64,000 nt of DNA, from NCBI GenBank assembly GCA_903901045.1, contig CAIUPP010000010.1:62001-126000 (forward strand), read 5' to 3'. Positions 35,354 through 44,175 of the stretch are shown here, in pieces (position 1 is the first letter of the stretch; each line of letters starts with the position of its first letter). A program made the position numbers and the translations under genes. The notes beneath the pieces are model-generated. The model searched no databases. It had not been told where the DNA came from and saw only the letters and a program-made list of their open reading frames with translations. Source of the stretch: an uncultured Planctomycetota bacterium (GTDB taxonomy: Bacteria > Planctomycetota > Brocadiia > CAIUPP01).

Positions 35354-36366
35354 TTTTCTTCCCCCTTACGGGCGGCCAATTCTATTGCGACCTCAATGGC
35401 AACGTCTTCCTGTCCGGCAACAACCTTGCGGTTGCCCAGTTCGCGGAAGACTTCGCGAGCATCGACGCCGTACTCCGCGGCCACACGCTCGACATGTTTG
35501 GCGAAGCCGGAGAAGACGCCCGCCAAGCCGCTGGCGATGCTCAAGGAAGAGATCGTCGGGATCTTTGGCATGAGATGGCGTTCCGCCAGATCGGCAGCAT
35601 CCAATATCTTGTACAAATCAACGTCCGTGGAATAGCCCATGCGGTGGAGCACGGCGATCATCACCTCCAGTGGCGTGTTGCCCGCTCCGGCGCCAAGGCC
35701 TCGCGCCGAGCCGTCCAACAACGTCGCGCCCGCCTCAGCGGCCGCCGCTGAGTTGGCCACGGCCATGCCCAAGTTATTATGGCCATGGAACCCGACCGGG
35801 ATGCTCAGGTTCCGAGCGAGAAACCCGATCCGTTCCGACACATCCGCCGGCAAGTACGCACCCGCCGAGTCCATCAGAACCACGGCTTCTGCACCGTACG
35901 ACTCCATCTTCCTGCATTCATTCAGCAGCACCTCCTTGGCGGCCATGTGGCTCATCATCAGCACGCCGTACGCCACCCGCCCCTTCTCTCTCGCATACCC
36001 AATATGCCGTTGCGTAGTGTCGGCCTCCGTGCAATGTGACGCGACGCGGACAACATCGACGCCAGCTTCAATGGCCGGCTTGAGGTTCTTATTAATGGTG
36101 CCGAAACCGGGGATAATGTGCACGCCCAGTTTAGCGTGCTTGAGGACCGCGCGCACAGCCCCGAGCATCGCCAGATCCTCAATGGCGCTTTCACCGACCT
36201 GAAGCGAGGATGCGCCAAGTCCGTTCCCGTGGCCAACCTCGACAATCGCCACGCCTGCCGCGTCGCTCGCCGCGGCATACATGACCATTTGGCGCACGTT
36301 CAGTTGATGGCCCAGTGCATGATTGCCGTCCCGCAGCGTGGGGTCGCTAACGATGATTTTCTTCAT
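35350..36366 (-). CDS. 4-hydroxy-2-oxovalerate aldolase family (MhpE/DmpG-like)
   Basis: The 338-residue TIM-barrel aldolase has DPTLRDGNHALGHQ with the catalytic Arg12 and His20, and the metal-binding HGHNN. The C-terminal domain that contacts the dehydrogenase is retained. In meta-cleavage pathways this enzyme splits 4-hydroxy-2-oxovalerate to pyruvate and acetaldehyde and channels the aldehyde to MhpF/DmpF. Here no ring-cleavage gene is present. It sits between the matching dehydrogenase and a sugar SDR in a glycan operon, so synthesis in reverse, joining pyruvate to an aldehyde, is plausible. Confidence 0.85.
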   Translation of the reverse strand: MKKIIVSDPTLRDGNHALGHQLNVRQMVMYAAASDAAGVAIVEVGHGNGLGASSLQVGESAIEDLAMLGAVRAVLKHAKLGVHIIPGFGTINKNLKPAIEAGVDVVRVASHCTEADTTQRHIGYAREKGRVAYGVLMMSHMAAKEVLLNECRKMESYGAEAVVLMDSAGAYLPADVSERIGFLARNLSIPVGFHGHNNLGMAVANSAAAAEAGATLLDGSARGLGAGAGNTPLEVMIAVLHRMGYSTDVDLYKILDAADLAERHLMPKIPTISSLSIASGLAGVFSGFAKHVERVAAEYGVDAREVFRELGNRKVVAGQEDVAIEVAIELAARKGEEK

Positions 36367-37265
36367 AGGCCCGGTCCGTTCTTCGTCTGGGGAGTGACAT
36401 GGAAATGCTTGCGCGCAATCGCTTCGGCCATGGCAACTGCGGCACAGTCAATGATGTCCAAGTTGCCGGCATACGTGGGAAGGTGGTCTCCACTGCCTTG
36501 GACGCGAACCATAATAACGATGCGGCCGTTCTCGTAGATAGGCGGCACGATGACTTGGTAGCCAGGGACGTAGTCCTGCACCTTCTTTTCCATCACGGCC
36601 ACGGCCGCCCGACAACGCTCCAAGTTCGGCTGGGCAACTTTCGCAAAGAGCGTCGTCTGCATATTGATGCAGGGGTCCGCTGGATTCAGTATCAAAATGG
36701 CCTTGGATCGTCTGCACCCAGAGAGCGCCACAAGGGCCTTTTCCGTAGTTTCCACGTACTCGTCAAGATTGATGCGGGTAGCCGGGCCGGCACTTCGCGC
36801 CGCGATACTGGAAACGATCTCGACGTAGGAAACGTCGCGATGGGACTGCCGGATCGCGCAAGCGAGCGGAATTGCGGCCTGTCCACCGCAGGTCACCATG
36901 TTGATATTGCGCTTCTCCAGACAAGAATCACGGTTCACAGCGGGCACGCACATAGCCCCTAGCCTAGCAGGGGTCATGTCCACCACGATCTTCCCCAGCC
37001 GGTCCAGGATAGGCCAGTGGGTCTGATGGTCTAGCGCCGACGTAGCGTCAAAGACCAAGTCGCAAATGTGCGGCTTTTCGACGATCGCTTCTATTCCGCG
37101 CCAGGAGATGGGAACGCCAAGGCTGCCGGCCTTCGCAAGGCCGGACGATTGGAGGTTCCGCCCGACGAACAAGACGCAGCGGAGCAGGGATGAACGCATT
37201 GTCTTGATCAGCAGGTCTGTACCAATGTTGCCGCTGCCCAAAATCGCCACATTCAGTCTTGGCAT
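36363..37265 (-). CDS. Acetaldehyde dehydrogenase, acylating (MhpF/DmpF-like)
   Basis: The 300-residue enzyme shows the Rossmann motif ILGSGNIGTDLL and the catalytic cysteine in VTCGGQA (Cys126). It interconverts an acyl-CoA and its aldehyde with NAD. It overlaps the partner aldolase by four bases and follows the ThDP gene by five. The pair is the usual channelling complex, but the context is sugar biosynthesis rather than aromatic degradation. Confidence 0.85.
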   Translation of the reverse strand: MPRLNVAILGSGNIGTDLLIKTMRSSLLRCVLFVGRNLQSSGLAKAGSLGVPISWRGIEAIVEKPHICDLVFDATSALDHQTHWPILDRLGKIVVDMTPARLGAMCVPAVNRDSCLEKRNINMVTCGGQAAIPLACAIRQSHRDVSYVEIVSSIAARSAGPATRINLDEYVETTEKALVALSGCRRSKAILILNPADPCINMQTTLFAKVAQPNLERCRAAVAVMEKKVQDYVPGYQVIVPPIYENGRIVIMVRVQGSGDHLPTYAGNLDIIDCAAVAMAEAIARKHFHVTPQTKNGPGL

Positions 37266-37270
37266 CGGAT

Positions 37271-39067
37271 TTATCCCAAAGTATCGCGCACGCAGTTTCG
37301 TTGGTACTCGTCGCGAGGGAGGAATGGAAACATGTCGTCATAGGGCATGGACACCATGCGCCCGTCCTCAAGTTTTCTGGAGGCGACGCGCGGGATCAGG
37401 CGTTGGCTGGATGGCGTCATCACTTCGCAGATAGCGGCGGCTGGATACCGCAGAAACTCTCCAAGTTTGGACTCAAGCTCGGACAAAGCGACGATGCGGA
37501 GGAAGTGGATACCGTAGGCGAACGCGATCTTCTCGAGATCGGGACAACTTAGGCCGGTGGCCTTGTCCACACCGATAAACCGCCCCTCCTGAAAATTCTG
37601 CTGCGTCAGACGGATGAGGAGATAGCCATTGTTGTTGAGGACCACAAGCTTCGCCCGCATGCGGTTCTGCACGATCGTCTGCAACTCCTGCAGGTTCATC
37701 TGCAGCGACCCGTCGCCCGTGATGCAATAGGCGTTCTTGTCCGGTACGGCCGCCGCGACACCGACCACCCCAGGCATATAGCCCATGGTCGAGAGTCCCC
37801 CGGTAATGATGTGGCGCTGGCCGAATTTTACGTTGAATGCTTGCGCATGGACGTGAAAGCAGGAACCCGTGTCAACCACGACCACGGCGTCCGGTGGCAA
37901 GGCGTCGGAAAAAAGACGCATAAAATGATAAGAATTCACGCCTTCCGTCTCATCGCAATATTCCGGCAGGTCTACAGGATACGCTTGTCGCCAGTGCTGC
38001 GTCTGCTCCACCCAACGCGGATTGGCTGGTCGACACCCCCCAAGGACCGACAGGCACTTCTCTAGAAAGTCCCGGGCATCGGCACGCACCGCAATATCCG
38101 GCACGACGGACGGCTTTGCAAGTTCCTGTTCATCAATGTCCACCATGATCTTCTTTGCATGCCGCGCAAAGTCCTGGAAATCGTAGCCTACCAGTCCGAT
38201 ACCCATGCGGCATCCAATGGTCAGCAAGAGATCTGCATTCTGTACCGCGAAATTCGCGGCGCGTTCGCCATAGGTTCCGGGCCTCCCCGCAAACAGAGGA
38301 TGGTCGTGGCCCATCAGGTCCATCCCCAGACGGGACGTCAGCACGGGAATCCCCGTGGCATCCACGAACCGATGAAGGGTGTCAACAGCCCCGGCAAGTC
38401 GGACGCCCGCGCCAGCCAAGATGCAGGGCCGGCGACTTGTCCGGATAGCCTCAACCACTTGCTGTACCTGTGCATCCAGGTTCGGCGTGCCTCCGGGTGC
38501 GACCGGCTCCGGAATATAGCCCGGGAAGTCCTCGGGACAGAACGTCGCACCTTGGATATCAATAGGGCATTCCAGCCACACCGGCCCCACACGCGGCCTC
38601 TTTGCGATGTGAATGCACTTCTCGACCTCGTACCGAACCCGCGAGATATCTTGCAGCATGACCGCGTATTTCGTAACCTGTTGAAATAGCGGCAGGGTGT
38701 TGAATCCTTGGAGAGAGAACTGCCGGGGCCCACGTACCGTCGCCTGGGAGACTTTCGACTGACCGGCCACGATGACGCATGGGGAAGAATCCACATAAGC
38801 ACCTACAACGCCCGTCAGGGTGTTGAGCGCGCCCGGTCCTGCTGTAACATAGGCGACCCCCAGTCGGCCCGTGAGACGTCCGTATGCCTCAGCCGCCATG
38901 GTCGCCGCCTGCTCGTGATGACAGCAAACGTAGCGCTGACGCCCATGCCGCAAGAGCGCGTCCGTCAAGTGCATGATCATGCCGCCGGTGACCAGGAACA
39001 CCGACTCACCACCTGCGTCGTAGAGCTTAGCCGTGATATAATCGGCTACACGCATTCTTGCCGCCAT
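37271..39067 (-). CDS. ThDP-dependent acetolactate-synthase-like enzyme in glycan operon
   Basis: The 598-residue protein has all three domains of the acetohydroxyacid synthase family: the N-terminal PYR domain with catalytic Glu in CHHEQAATMAAEAYGR (Glu52), the middle domain, and the PP domain with the ThDP motif GDGSLQMNLQ...NNN. The start is ATG 39067, eight bases after GAGG. No regulatory subunit or other ilv gene is near. In Yersinia a related ThDP enzyme (YerE) transfers a two-carbon unit from pyruvate to CDP-4-keto-3,6-dideoxyglucose, the very product of the rfbFGH genes in this operon. A similar branch-forming role is inferred. It heads the operon. Confidence 0.82.
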   Translation of the reverse strand: MAARMRVADYITAKLYDAGGESVFLVTGGMIMHLTDALLRHGRQRYVCCHHEQAATMAAEAYGRLTGRLGVAYVTAGPGALNTLTGVVGAYVDSSPCVIVAGQSKVSQATVRGPRQFSLQGFNTLPLFQQVTKYAVMLQDISRVRYEVEKCIHIAKRPRVGPVWLECPIDIQGATFCPEDFPGYIPEPVAPGGTPNLDAQVQQVVEAIRTSRRPCILAGAGVRLAGAVDTLHRFVDATGIPVLTSRLGMDLMGHDHPLFAGRPGTYGERAANFAVQNADLLLTIGCRMGIGLVGYDFQDFARHAKKIMVDIDEQELAKPSVVPDIAVRADARDFLEKCLSVLGGCRPANPRWVEQTQHWRQAYPVDLPEYCDETEGVNSYHFMRLFSDALPPDAVVVVDTGSCFHVHAQAFNVKFGQRHIITGGLSTMGYMPGVVGVAAAVPDKNAYCITGDGSLQMNLQELQTIVQNRMRAKLVVLNNNGYLLIRLTQQNFQEGRFIGVDKATGLSCPDLEKIAFAYGIHFLRIVALSELESKLGEFLRYPAAAICEVMTPSSQRLIPRVASRKLEDGRMVSMPYDDMFPFLPRDEYQRNCVRDTLG

Positions 39068-39496
39068 GCGTTTGTCCTCACGATGGTTCGAAGCGGAACG
39101 GGGAGAAAGAAGCTCGATACACGCTTCATTCCGGGATATGAGGTTCCAGACTCTCCCGTGCAGTATAAACTAGTTGTTCATTTTAGCAGCGAACGCAATC
39201 CAATGTCCATCTACACGGACCGCCCTTAGGCAGGGCATAGAGATGTCAAATCGGAGGCCTTGATCATGCTCATCCCCTTCCATGGCAACTTTTGAGTTTG
39301 ACGAACGGCAGACTCATTGTATGATAGTTTACTGATTTAATCTCTATTTATGGGCCATTCGACGAATACCTTCCTGCATGATCACACGCGTCCGCACTTG
39401 CGGCACCCGGCCCCCGGGCTCATCCCCGTCACAACTGGGTGCATTATGGCTATGATGGCAGGATGTATATTTCGTGCTTCGCCGGGATAGCGCCAC
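39068..39496. other. AT-richer spacer upstream of the ThDP operon
   Basis: No gene is seen. GC content falls clearly around 39150-39190 and 39290-39355. A TATACT near 39170 on the minus strand could be a -10 box, but no matching -35 is clear. Confidence 0.35.
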
Positions 39497-41568
39497 TCAA
39501 TACTGCTCTGCTTGCCGCAATTCCAACAGGAGCGTCTCCGGTCCAAGTCTCTCGCGCAACGTATATTGGCGAAAAGAAAAATACTTGGCAAGGAATGCCA
39601 TGTCGCGCTCAACGATGATATAGCGAACTTGCCCCTTGTCCAACAACTCCTGCACATCACGGGCCTGGCTGATGAGCATGATTTCGTTGGGCGAGAAGAA
39701 CGCATGGCGGAGCAGCTACCGGTCTTGATGTAGAAATAGTTGCTTCGGTTGCTGAGGATGATACAAGGGGTGCGACCAACCAATGACGCCGCACGGAGCA
39801 GCACGGCATCCGTTGGCTGTGGCCGCAGCGATACCGTAATATCGCGCGCGTACCGGACAGCGGCGGGAAAACTCAGACAGAGGTTGAGCACCCCCGCGAC
39901 GATAAATACGGAAAAGGCGATGAGTTGAAGGCGGGCATAAGACCGTCGGGCTGAAAGCCATGAGGATTTCTTCGAGCTCGAACGCATTTGCTGCCAGACG
40001 TCAACGAGGAAGAAACAAGCCTGGACGCCCGCAGGATATGTGGGAGCCAACAGACAATGAATGTGACTTCGCCCCTGGTAGTAAGAGAACGCGCCGAGCC
40101 CGTAAAGAGCGATGAAGAAGTACCATGCGGGGTCTCGGTTGGCAGGGTCACACTTCGCCTGTCTCAAGGAGTAGAAGAGGGCGACGCCATACATCAGCAT
40201 GGCGGGTTGCCACAATTCCCACAAGGGCATCGGCAGCATATTGAACCCGCTGCCGTAAAAGATGGACTGATATTGCAGGGCCGCCACCCAGTCCGGGAAA
40301 TAGCCCGAACGAATCCACGCAAACCACGAGTACGCTGCAAGACTAAGCCCCAGTGCAAGAGAGCCGTACAGAACCAGCATGGCGACAGATCGATAGACGG
40401 CGCGACGTTCCGAACCGAGGGCCCACGCATCGAGCATCATTGTGGCCGTCCAGGCAATGAAGACCACCACGCCGTTGTCCGTGTTCCATAGCACGCTGAA
40501 GCCGGCCATAGCGTATCCGGTCACCAGAAGCCATGGTTTCCTATGAGTAAGGTAGTATGCTGTGAACCAAATGAAGAACATCCCAAAGACGACCCGCAAG
40601 GGAAATTACTGATAGTAAGGCATGAGTTGAGCCGGAGCGGAGAAGAGGCATTGCTCGTTGAAAGGGTGAAACAACCCGAGCAGGCCGGCAAACAGGAAGA
40701 GCGTCCCCAAGGAGCCGTAGCCGCTCTTCTGGCCGATGGCCAGATAAAGCAAGAAGAGCGTTAGAAATGACAAGGCCGCAAAGAAGAGGCTTAGGTGCGT
40801 GAAGCTGATGCCCACGCCCCATGAATACAGGGCCAACACGTAAGGGTAGGCGATCCCATATTGGGATGTGGTATCCACGAGAACCGTGCGGCCGTGCAGC
40901 ACCTGATTCGCAGCCCCCAGCAGCAGGTCGAAGTGATGCCGAACAAAGTATATGTTATTCATCCCTTCGCCCGCTACAAGGAGGAAGGAATAGAAGAGGA
41001 GCATGCCCGCAATGAGCACACCCATGACGGCGGGCCGCGGCGCAGGACGTACCCGAGTGCAGAAACTCAGCGCGAGGGCTAGGGCCAACCCCAGGGGCAA
41101 GAGGAGCCGCATGGAAAGAATTTCGCTCGACCAGAGGATGCGCGCCAGCCAAACAAGGAAAATCAGGCTCAGGCAGCCCAACCACGCCCAAACCGTGTGT
41201 TTATCTTGGTATCGTGACATGAGGGACGGAAAGGAATAGCGAAAAGCCATCGCCCGGAAAATGGCCATGGGCAAGACGATGGCACAAACGATCCCCACAA
41301 GATAAAGCAGGCGCTCCTCCGGCTCCAGCAGAAGACCACCCCCGATATGCGGAAGAAAGAGTTTGGCGATACTCTCATAGTCCGGCGGTGGAAACTTCAC
41401 GAGAAGGTGAATGCCTAAAGCCAGAATAGCATAAGCCGCAATGGCGACAAGAAGAGCGATGGGGATGGCACGGGATTCCCAAGAGACCGTCTCCTTGTCA
41501 TCCTTCAAAACATGAGCCTTGCGGGGCCGTAAAGCGCCACTTTCGGAAGCACGCCGTTCCACGCGCAT
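39497..41568 (-). pseudogene. Broken GT39-like membrane glycosyltransferase
   Basis: Two lesions split one membrane protein of about 690 residues. The first part (41568-40609) has about eight membrane segments and ends at TAA 40606-40608 after LMPYYQ. The same frame resumes at once with FPLRVVFGMFFIWFTAYY and continues to about 39716. There a one-base loss changes frame: past KTG the product should continue LLRHAFFSPNEIMLISQARD and end at 39497. The length becomes a multiple of three if one base is restored. The original role was probably a GT-C transfer reaction like that of the intact GT39 gene at 26527. Start at ATG 41568 is uncertain; TTG 41508 is possible. Confidence 0.72.
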
Positions 41569-41799
41569 CCAGCGACTCCACCATGAACTCTATTGGCCGG
41601 CCATTCGACGGATGGCCTCCTACAAGGCCACGCGCGAACGCAGTTGCGGTTCGCGCTTCGGTCCCGCAATCATAGAAACCGCAAACCGTTAGGTCGAGCC
41701 GATTTTTTGTGAGCCGACCTTGAAGAAGGGAATCCGGTGCACGCCAACCTGTTATCAGCGCGTGCCGGCAGAGGGTGATCCGCGAAATTAACGCCGCAG

Positions 41800-44022
41800 T
41801 TAGTTCTCCCGCAGCGCCGCCAAGAAGATGATGAGCATGAGACCGTACGCGGCGATCAGGCAGGTCCCGACCATCGGAACCACGAACCGGAACGTCACCA
41901 AAGAGGAGCCCGCGGGGACCAGAACCGCCTTGAAACCGTCCAGGGCGCGCAACACCGGGGCCGGCTGTCCGTTGAGGGTCGCCACCCAGTACGGCGCATA
42001 GGCGTCGCTGAGGAACAGGACCGCCGGTTCCGGCGACTCCACCTGCATCTGAACCTCGTTGTAGCTTCTGAAGGTCAACCTGATGTCGCCGGCCGGCAAG
42101 CCGGAAGCTTGTGCGGAAGCCTCGGCGAGCCGGGCGCACACGGCGCGCGCTTCGGCCGATTCGTTCAGGGCCAGCACCGCATCGCGCCGGTTGGAAATGG
42201 CCTCCGCGACATGGCGCTTCTCCACTTTCCCCGATTCGACGGTCTCCGCGTGTTGAAACAGCCGAGCGTAAGGCAGCGCCTCGAACGGCATCCCCGTCCG
42301 GCGGAACGTATCCAATTGCCGCATTCGAAGTATCGTATCCAGGTTTCTTCGAGTCTCTTTCGCCGCCAATCCCACCCCGCCCGGCGCTAGGCGGTCATAA
42401 TCCATGGCGGGCGGATTCATGGTCGTGCGAACGTGCCAATAGGCCACCGAGGAGACGTCCACTGCCGCCAGACACACCAACGCCGCCACCCACAGGCGGG
42501 TGTAGCGCTCGTCCTCCTCCCGCGCCATGCAAGCCAGGAGAACGGCGAACAAACAGGCCGATGCCGCGGCCAACCCCATCAGAGTGTCCACCGGGGGCTT
42601 GTCGCGCAGATACATGATGAATGCGGCGGATAGGACCGTCCAGCCGCCGAAGACCATGAGCAACGCCCAGCGTCGCGCGCGAGCGCCTTCCAGCAGGCTC
42701 TGGATGCCCAACCCGGCGGCCAGAATGAGCAATAGGTTTCCGCTTGCCCGGTACGTCAGGTCCGAGAAATGGTTCACGGAACGCAACAGCGGCACCAACT
42801 CGAAGGCTGGCGAGAAGAAGGGACTGAACGCGGCAAGGGCAAGGATGAGCATGAACAATCCCAACGCGGCGATAAGCCCCTCGCGGAGTGGGGAACGTCC
42901 GGTGATCAGTCCAATCGCCGCCAGCGGTATGCACAGAAGCCCCAGGTAACCATAGCCGTAACTGCCGGCGCGATGGGACTCCGGCAAAAATTGCGGCGGA
43001 AAGGCGTCGCGCTTGGCCATGTAGTTGTCCCACGTGCCAAATGACACTCCCGGAGTGCTCGCGCCCAGGTACTCCAGCGGATTGCCAGGCTTGACCGCCC
43101 AGAGCGGGTAAGCGACGCGCGAATCGGGATCATTGGCCTCTTTAAACTCTACAGCGCGCGTGCCCTCCACGCCCAACGTTCCGCCTTGCCGAAGAGTCGT
43201 CAGGTTGGCTGATGCCGCTACCCCGAAGACCAGTACGCAAACGGCGAATTTCCACAGCGGCGTCGCCGCCCATGCCTGCCGCAGGAGACCGCGAGAGGTC
43301 GCGGGAATGACGGAGAAAACGGCCGCCAGCAGGCAGAACGGGAGCACGGCCACGAAGATGTTGTAGTTGCAACTCAGGCCCAACAGCGAGATCGTAAACA
43401 ACAGCCAGAAGAAGCGCCGACGGTCCAGTTGCCGCAGCCAGTCCATATAAGCGCCCACAAAGAAAAGAGCGTACGCCAGCGGCTCCAGATGATTTGCGTC
43501 GCTCAGATGGGCGATGACCGCTGGAGAAAACGCGGCGATCAGAAGGACGTACACGCGCGCCCATGGGTTCTGCAAGAGGCGACGCGCCATCCCCCATACC
43601 GCAAAGAGAAACAGTAGCGGCACGGCAAACCCGAAGTAGATCACATACAGCGGGAGGAAGTGGGTCAGCATCACTCCGGCAAGCCCCAGCAGCCAGCAGG
43701 CAAAGCCGAATGCCATGAATACGGGACTGCCGGAGTTCCCCATAAGAAGGGAATAGTAGTATCCCGGAAAACCAGCCTGAATATTCGGCAACCACCATGC
43801 CGGCTCCCCAAATTGGTTCAGCGAGTGGAGGTTGTCATGGAACAGGCCATAGCCTGCCTCATTATCATGGTAGAGTTTACCCGCAAAGAAATGGCGATCG
43901 AGGGTTAGGAAGGAGAACATCGCCAGAGCGATGATGCCCAGGATGACCCAGCGGCGTCCGGCCCCGCCCTCTGCCGGCACGGGAACCTCCGCTCGACCCG
44001 CGCCCTTTGCCATCTGTCTCAT
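41800..44022 (-). CDS. YfhO-family multi-pass membrane protein
   Basis: The 740-residue protein starts at ATG 44022 after GAGAGGTGG. It has about 12-13 membrane segments and a soluble C-terminal region (about 555-710) before a last segment. The first periplasmic loop (YHDNEAGYGLFHDNLHSLNQ) and the late SDAYAPYWVATLNGQPAPVLRALDGFKAV type ending are typical of YfhO proteins, GT-C-fold proteins implicated in glycosylation of lipoteichoic acids or other glycans. It ends the second glycan block. Confidence 0.78.
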   Translation of the reverse strand: MRQMAKGAGRAEVPVPAEGGAGRRWVILGIIALAMFSFLTLDRHFFAGKLYHDNEAGYGLFHDNLHSLNQFGEPAWWLPNIQAGFPGYYYSLLMGNSGSPVFMAFGFACWLLGLAGVMLTHFLPLYVIYFGFAVPLLFLFAVWGMARRLLQNPWARVYVLLIAAFSPAVIAHLSDANHLEPLAYALFFVGAYMDWLRQLDRRRFFWLLFTISLLGLSCNYNIFVAVLPFCLLAAVFSVIPATSRGLLRQAWAATPLWKFAVCVLVFGVAASANLTTLRQGGTLGVEGTRAVEFKEANDPDSRVAYPLWAVKPGNPLEYLGASTPGVSFGTWDNYMAKRDAFPPQFLPESHRAGSYGYGYLGLLCIPLAAIGLITGRSPLREGLIAALGLFMLILALAAFSPFFSPAFELVPLLRSVNHFSDLTYRASGNLLLILAAGLGIQSLLEGARARRWALLMVFGGWTVLSAAFIMYLRDKPPVDTLMGLAAASACLFAVLLACMAREEDERYTRLWVAALVCLAAVDVSSVAYWHVRTTMNPPAMDYDRLAPGGVGLAAKETRRNLDTILRMRQLDTFRRTGMPFEALPYARLFQHAETVESGKVEKRHVAEAISNRRDAVLALNESAEARAVCARLAEASAQASGLPAGDIRLTFRSYNEVQMQVESPEPAVLFLSDAYAPYWVATLNGQPAPVLRALDGFKAVLVPAGSSLVTFRFVVPMVGTCLIAAYGLMLIIFLAALREN

Positions 44023-44175
44023 GCGCCACCTCTCCCGTGTCCAAGTTGCAGGCGAACGCTCGGCCTCCATGGGGACGACGGATTATAAACCGCCCCCTGC
44101 CACAGCGCAACCAGCGGCGCGGCTCCCTCTGAAGCACGCACGAGAACCGCCGCAAGGGGTCGTCCTGCGGCCGGT

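Noticed and set aside
35350-37265. Aromatic meta-cleavage pathway
   Set aside because: Only the last two enzymes are present; no dioxygenase, hydrolase, hydratase or decarboxylase is in the window, and the flanking genes are for glycans.
40599-40622. Programmed stop readthrough or recoding in the GT39-like gene
   Set aside because: A second lesion, a one-base loss near 39714, is present, and no stimulatory structure is evident, so ordinary inactivation is simpler.
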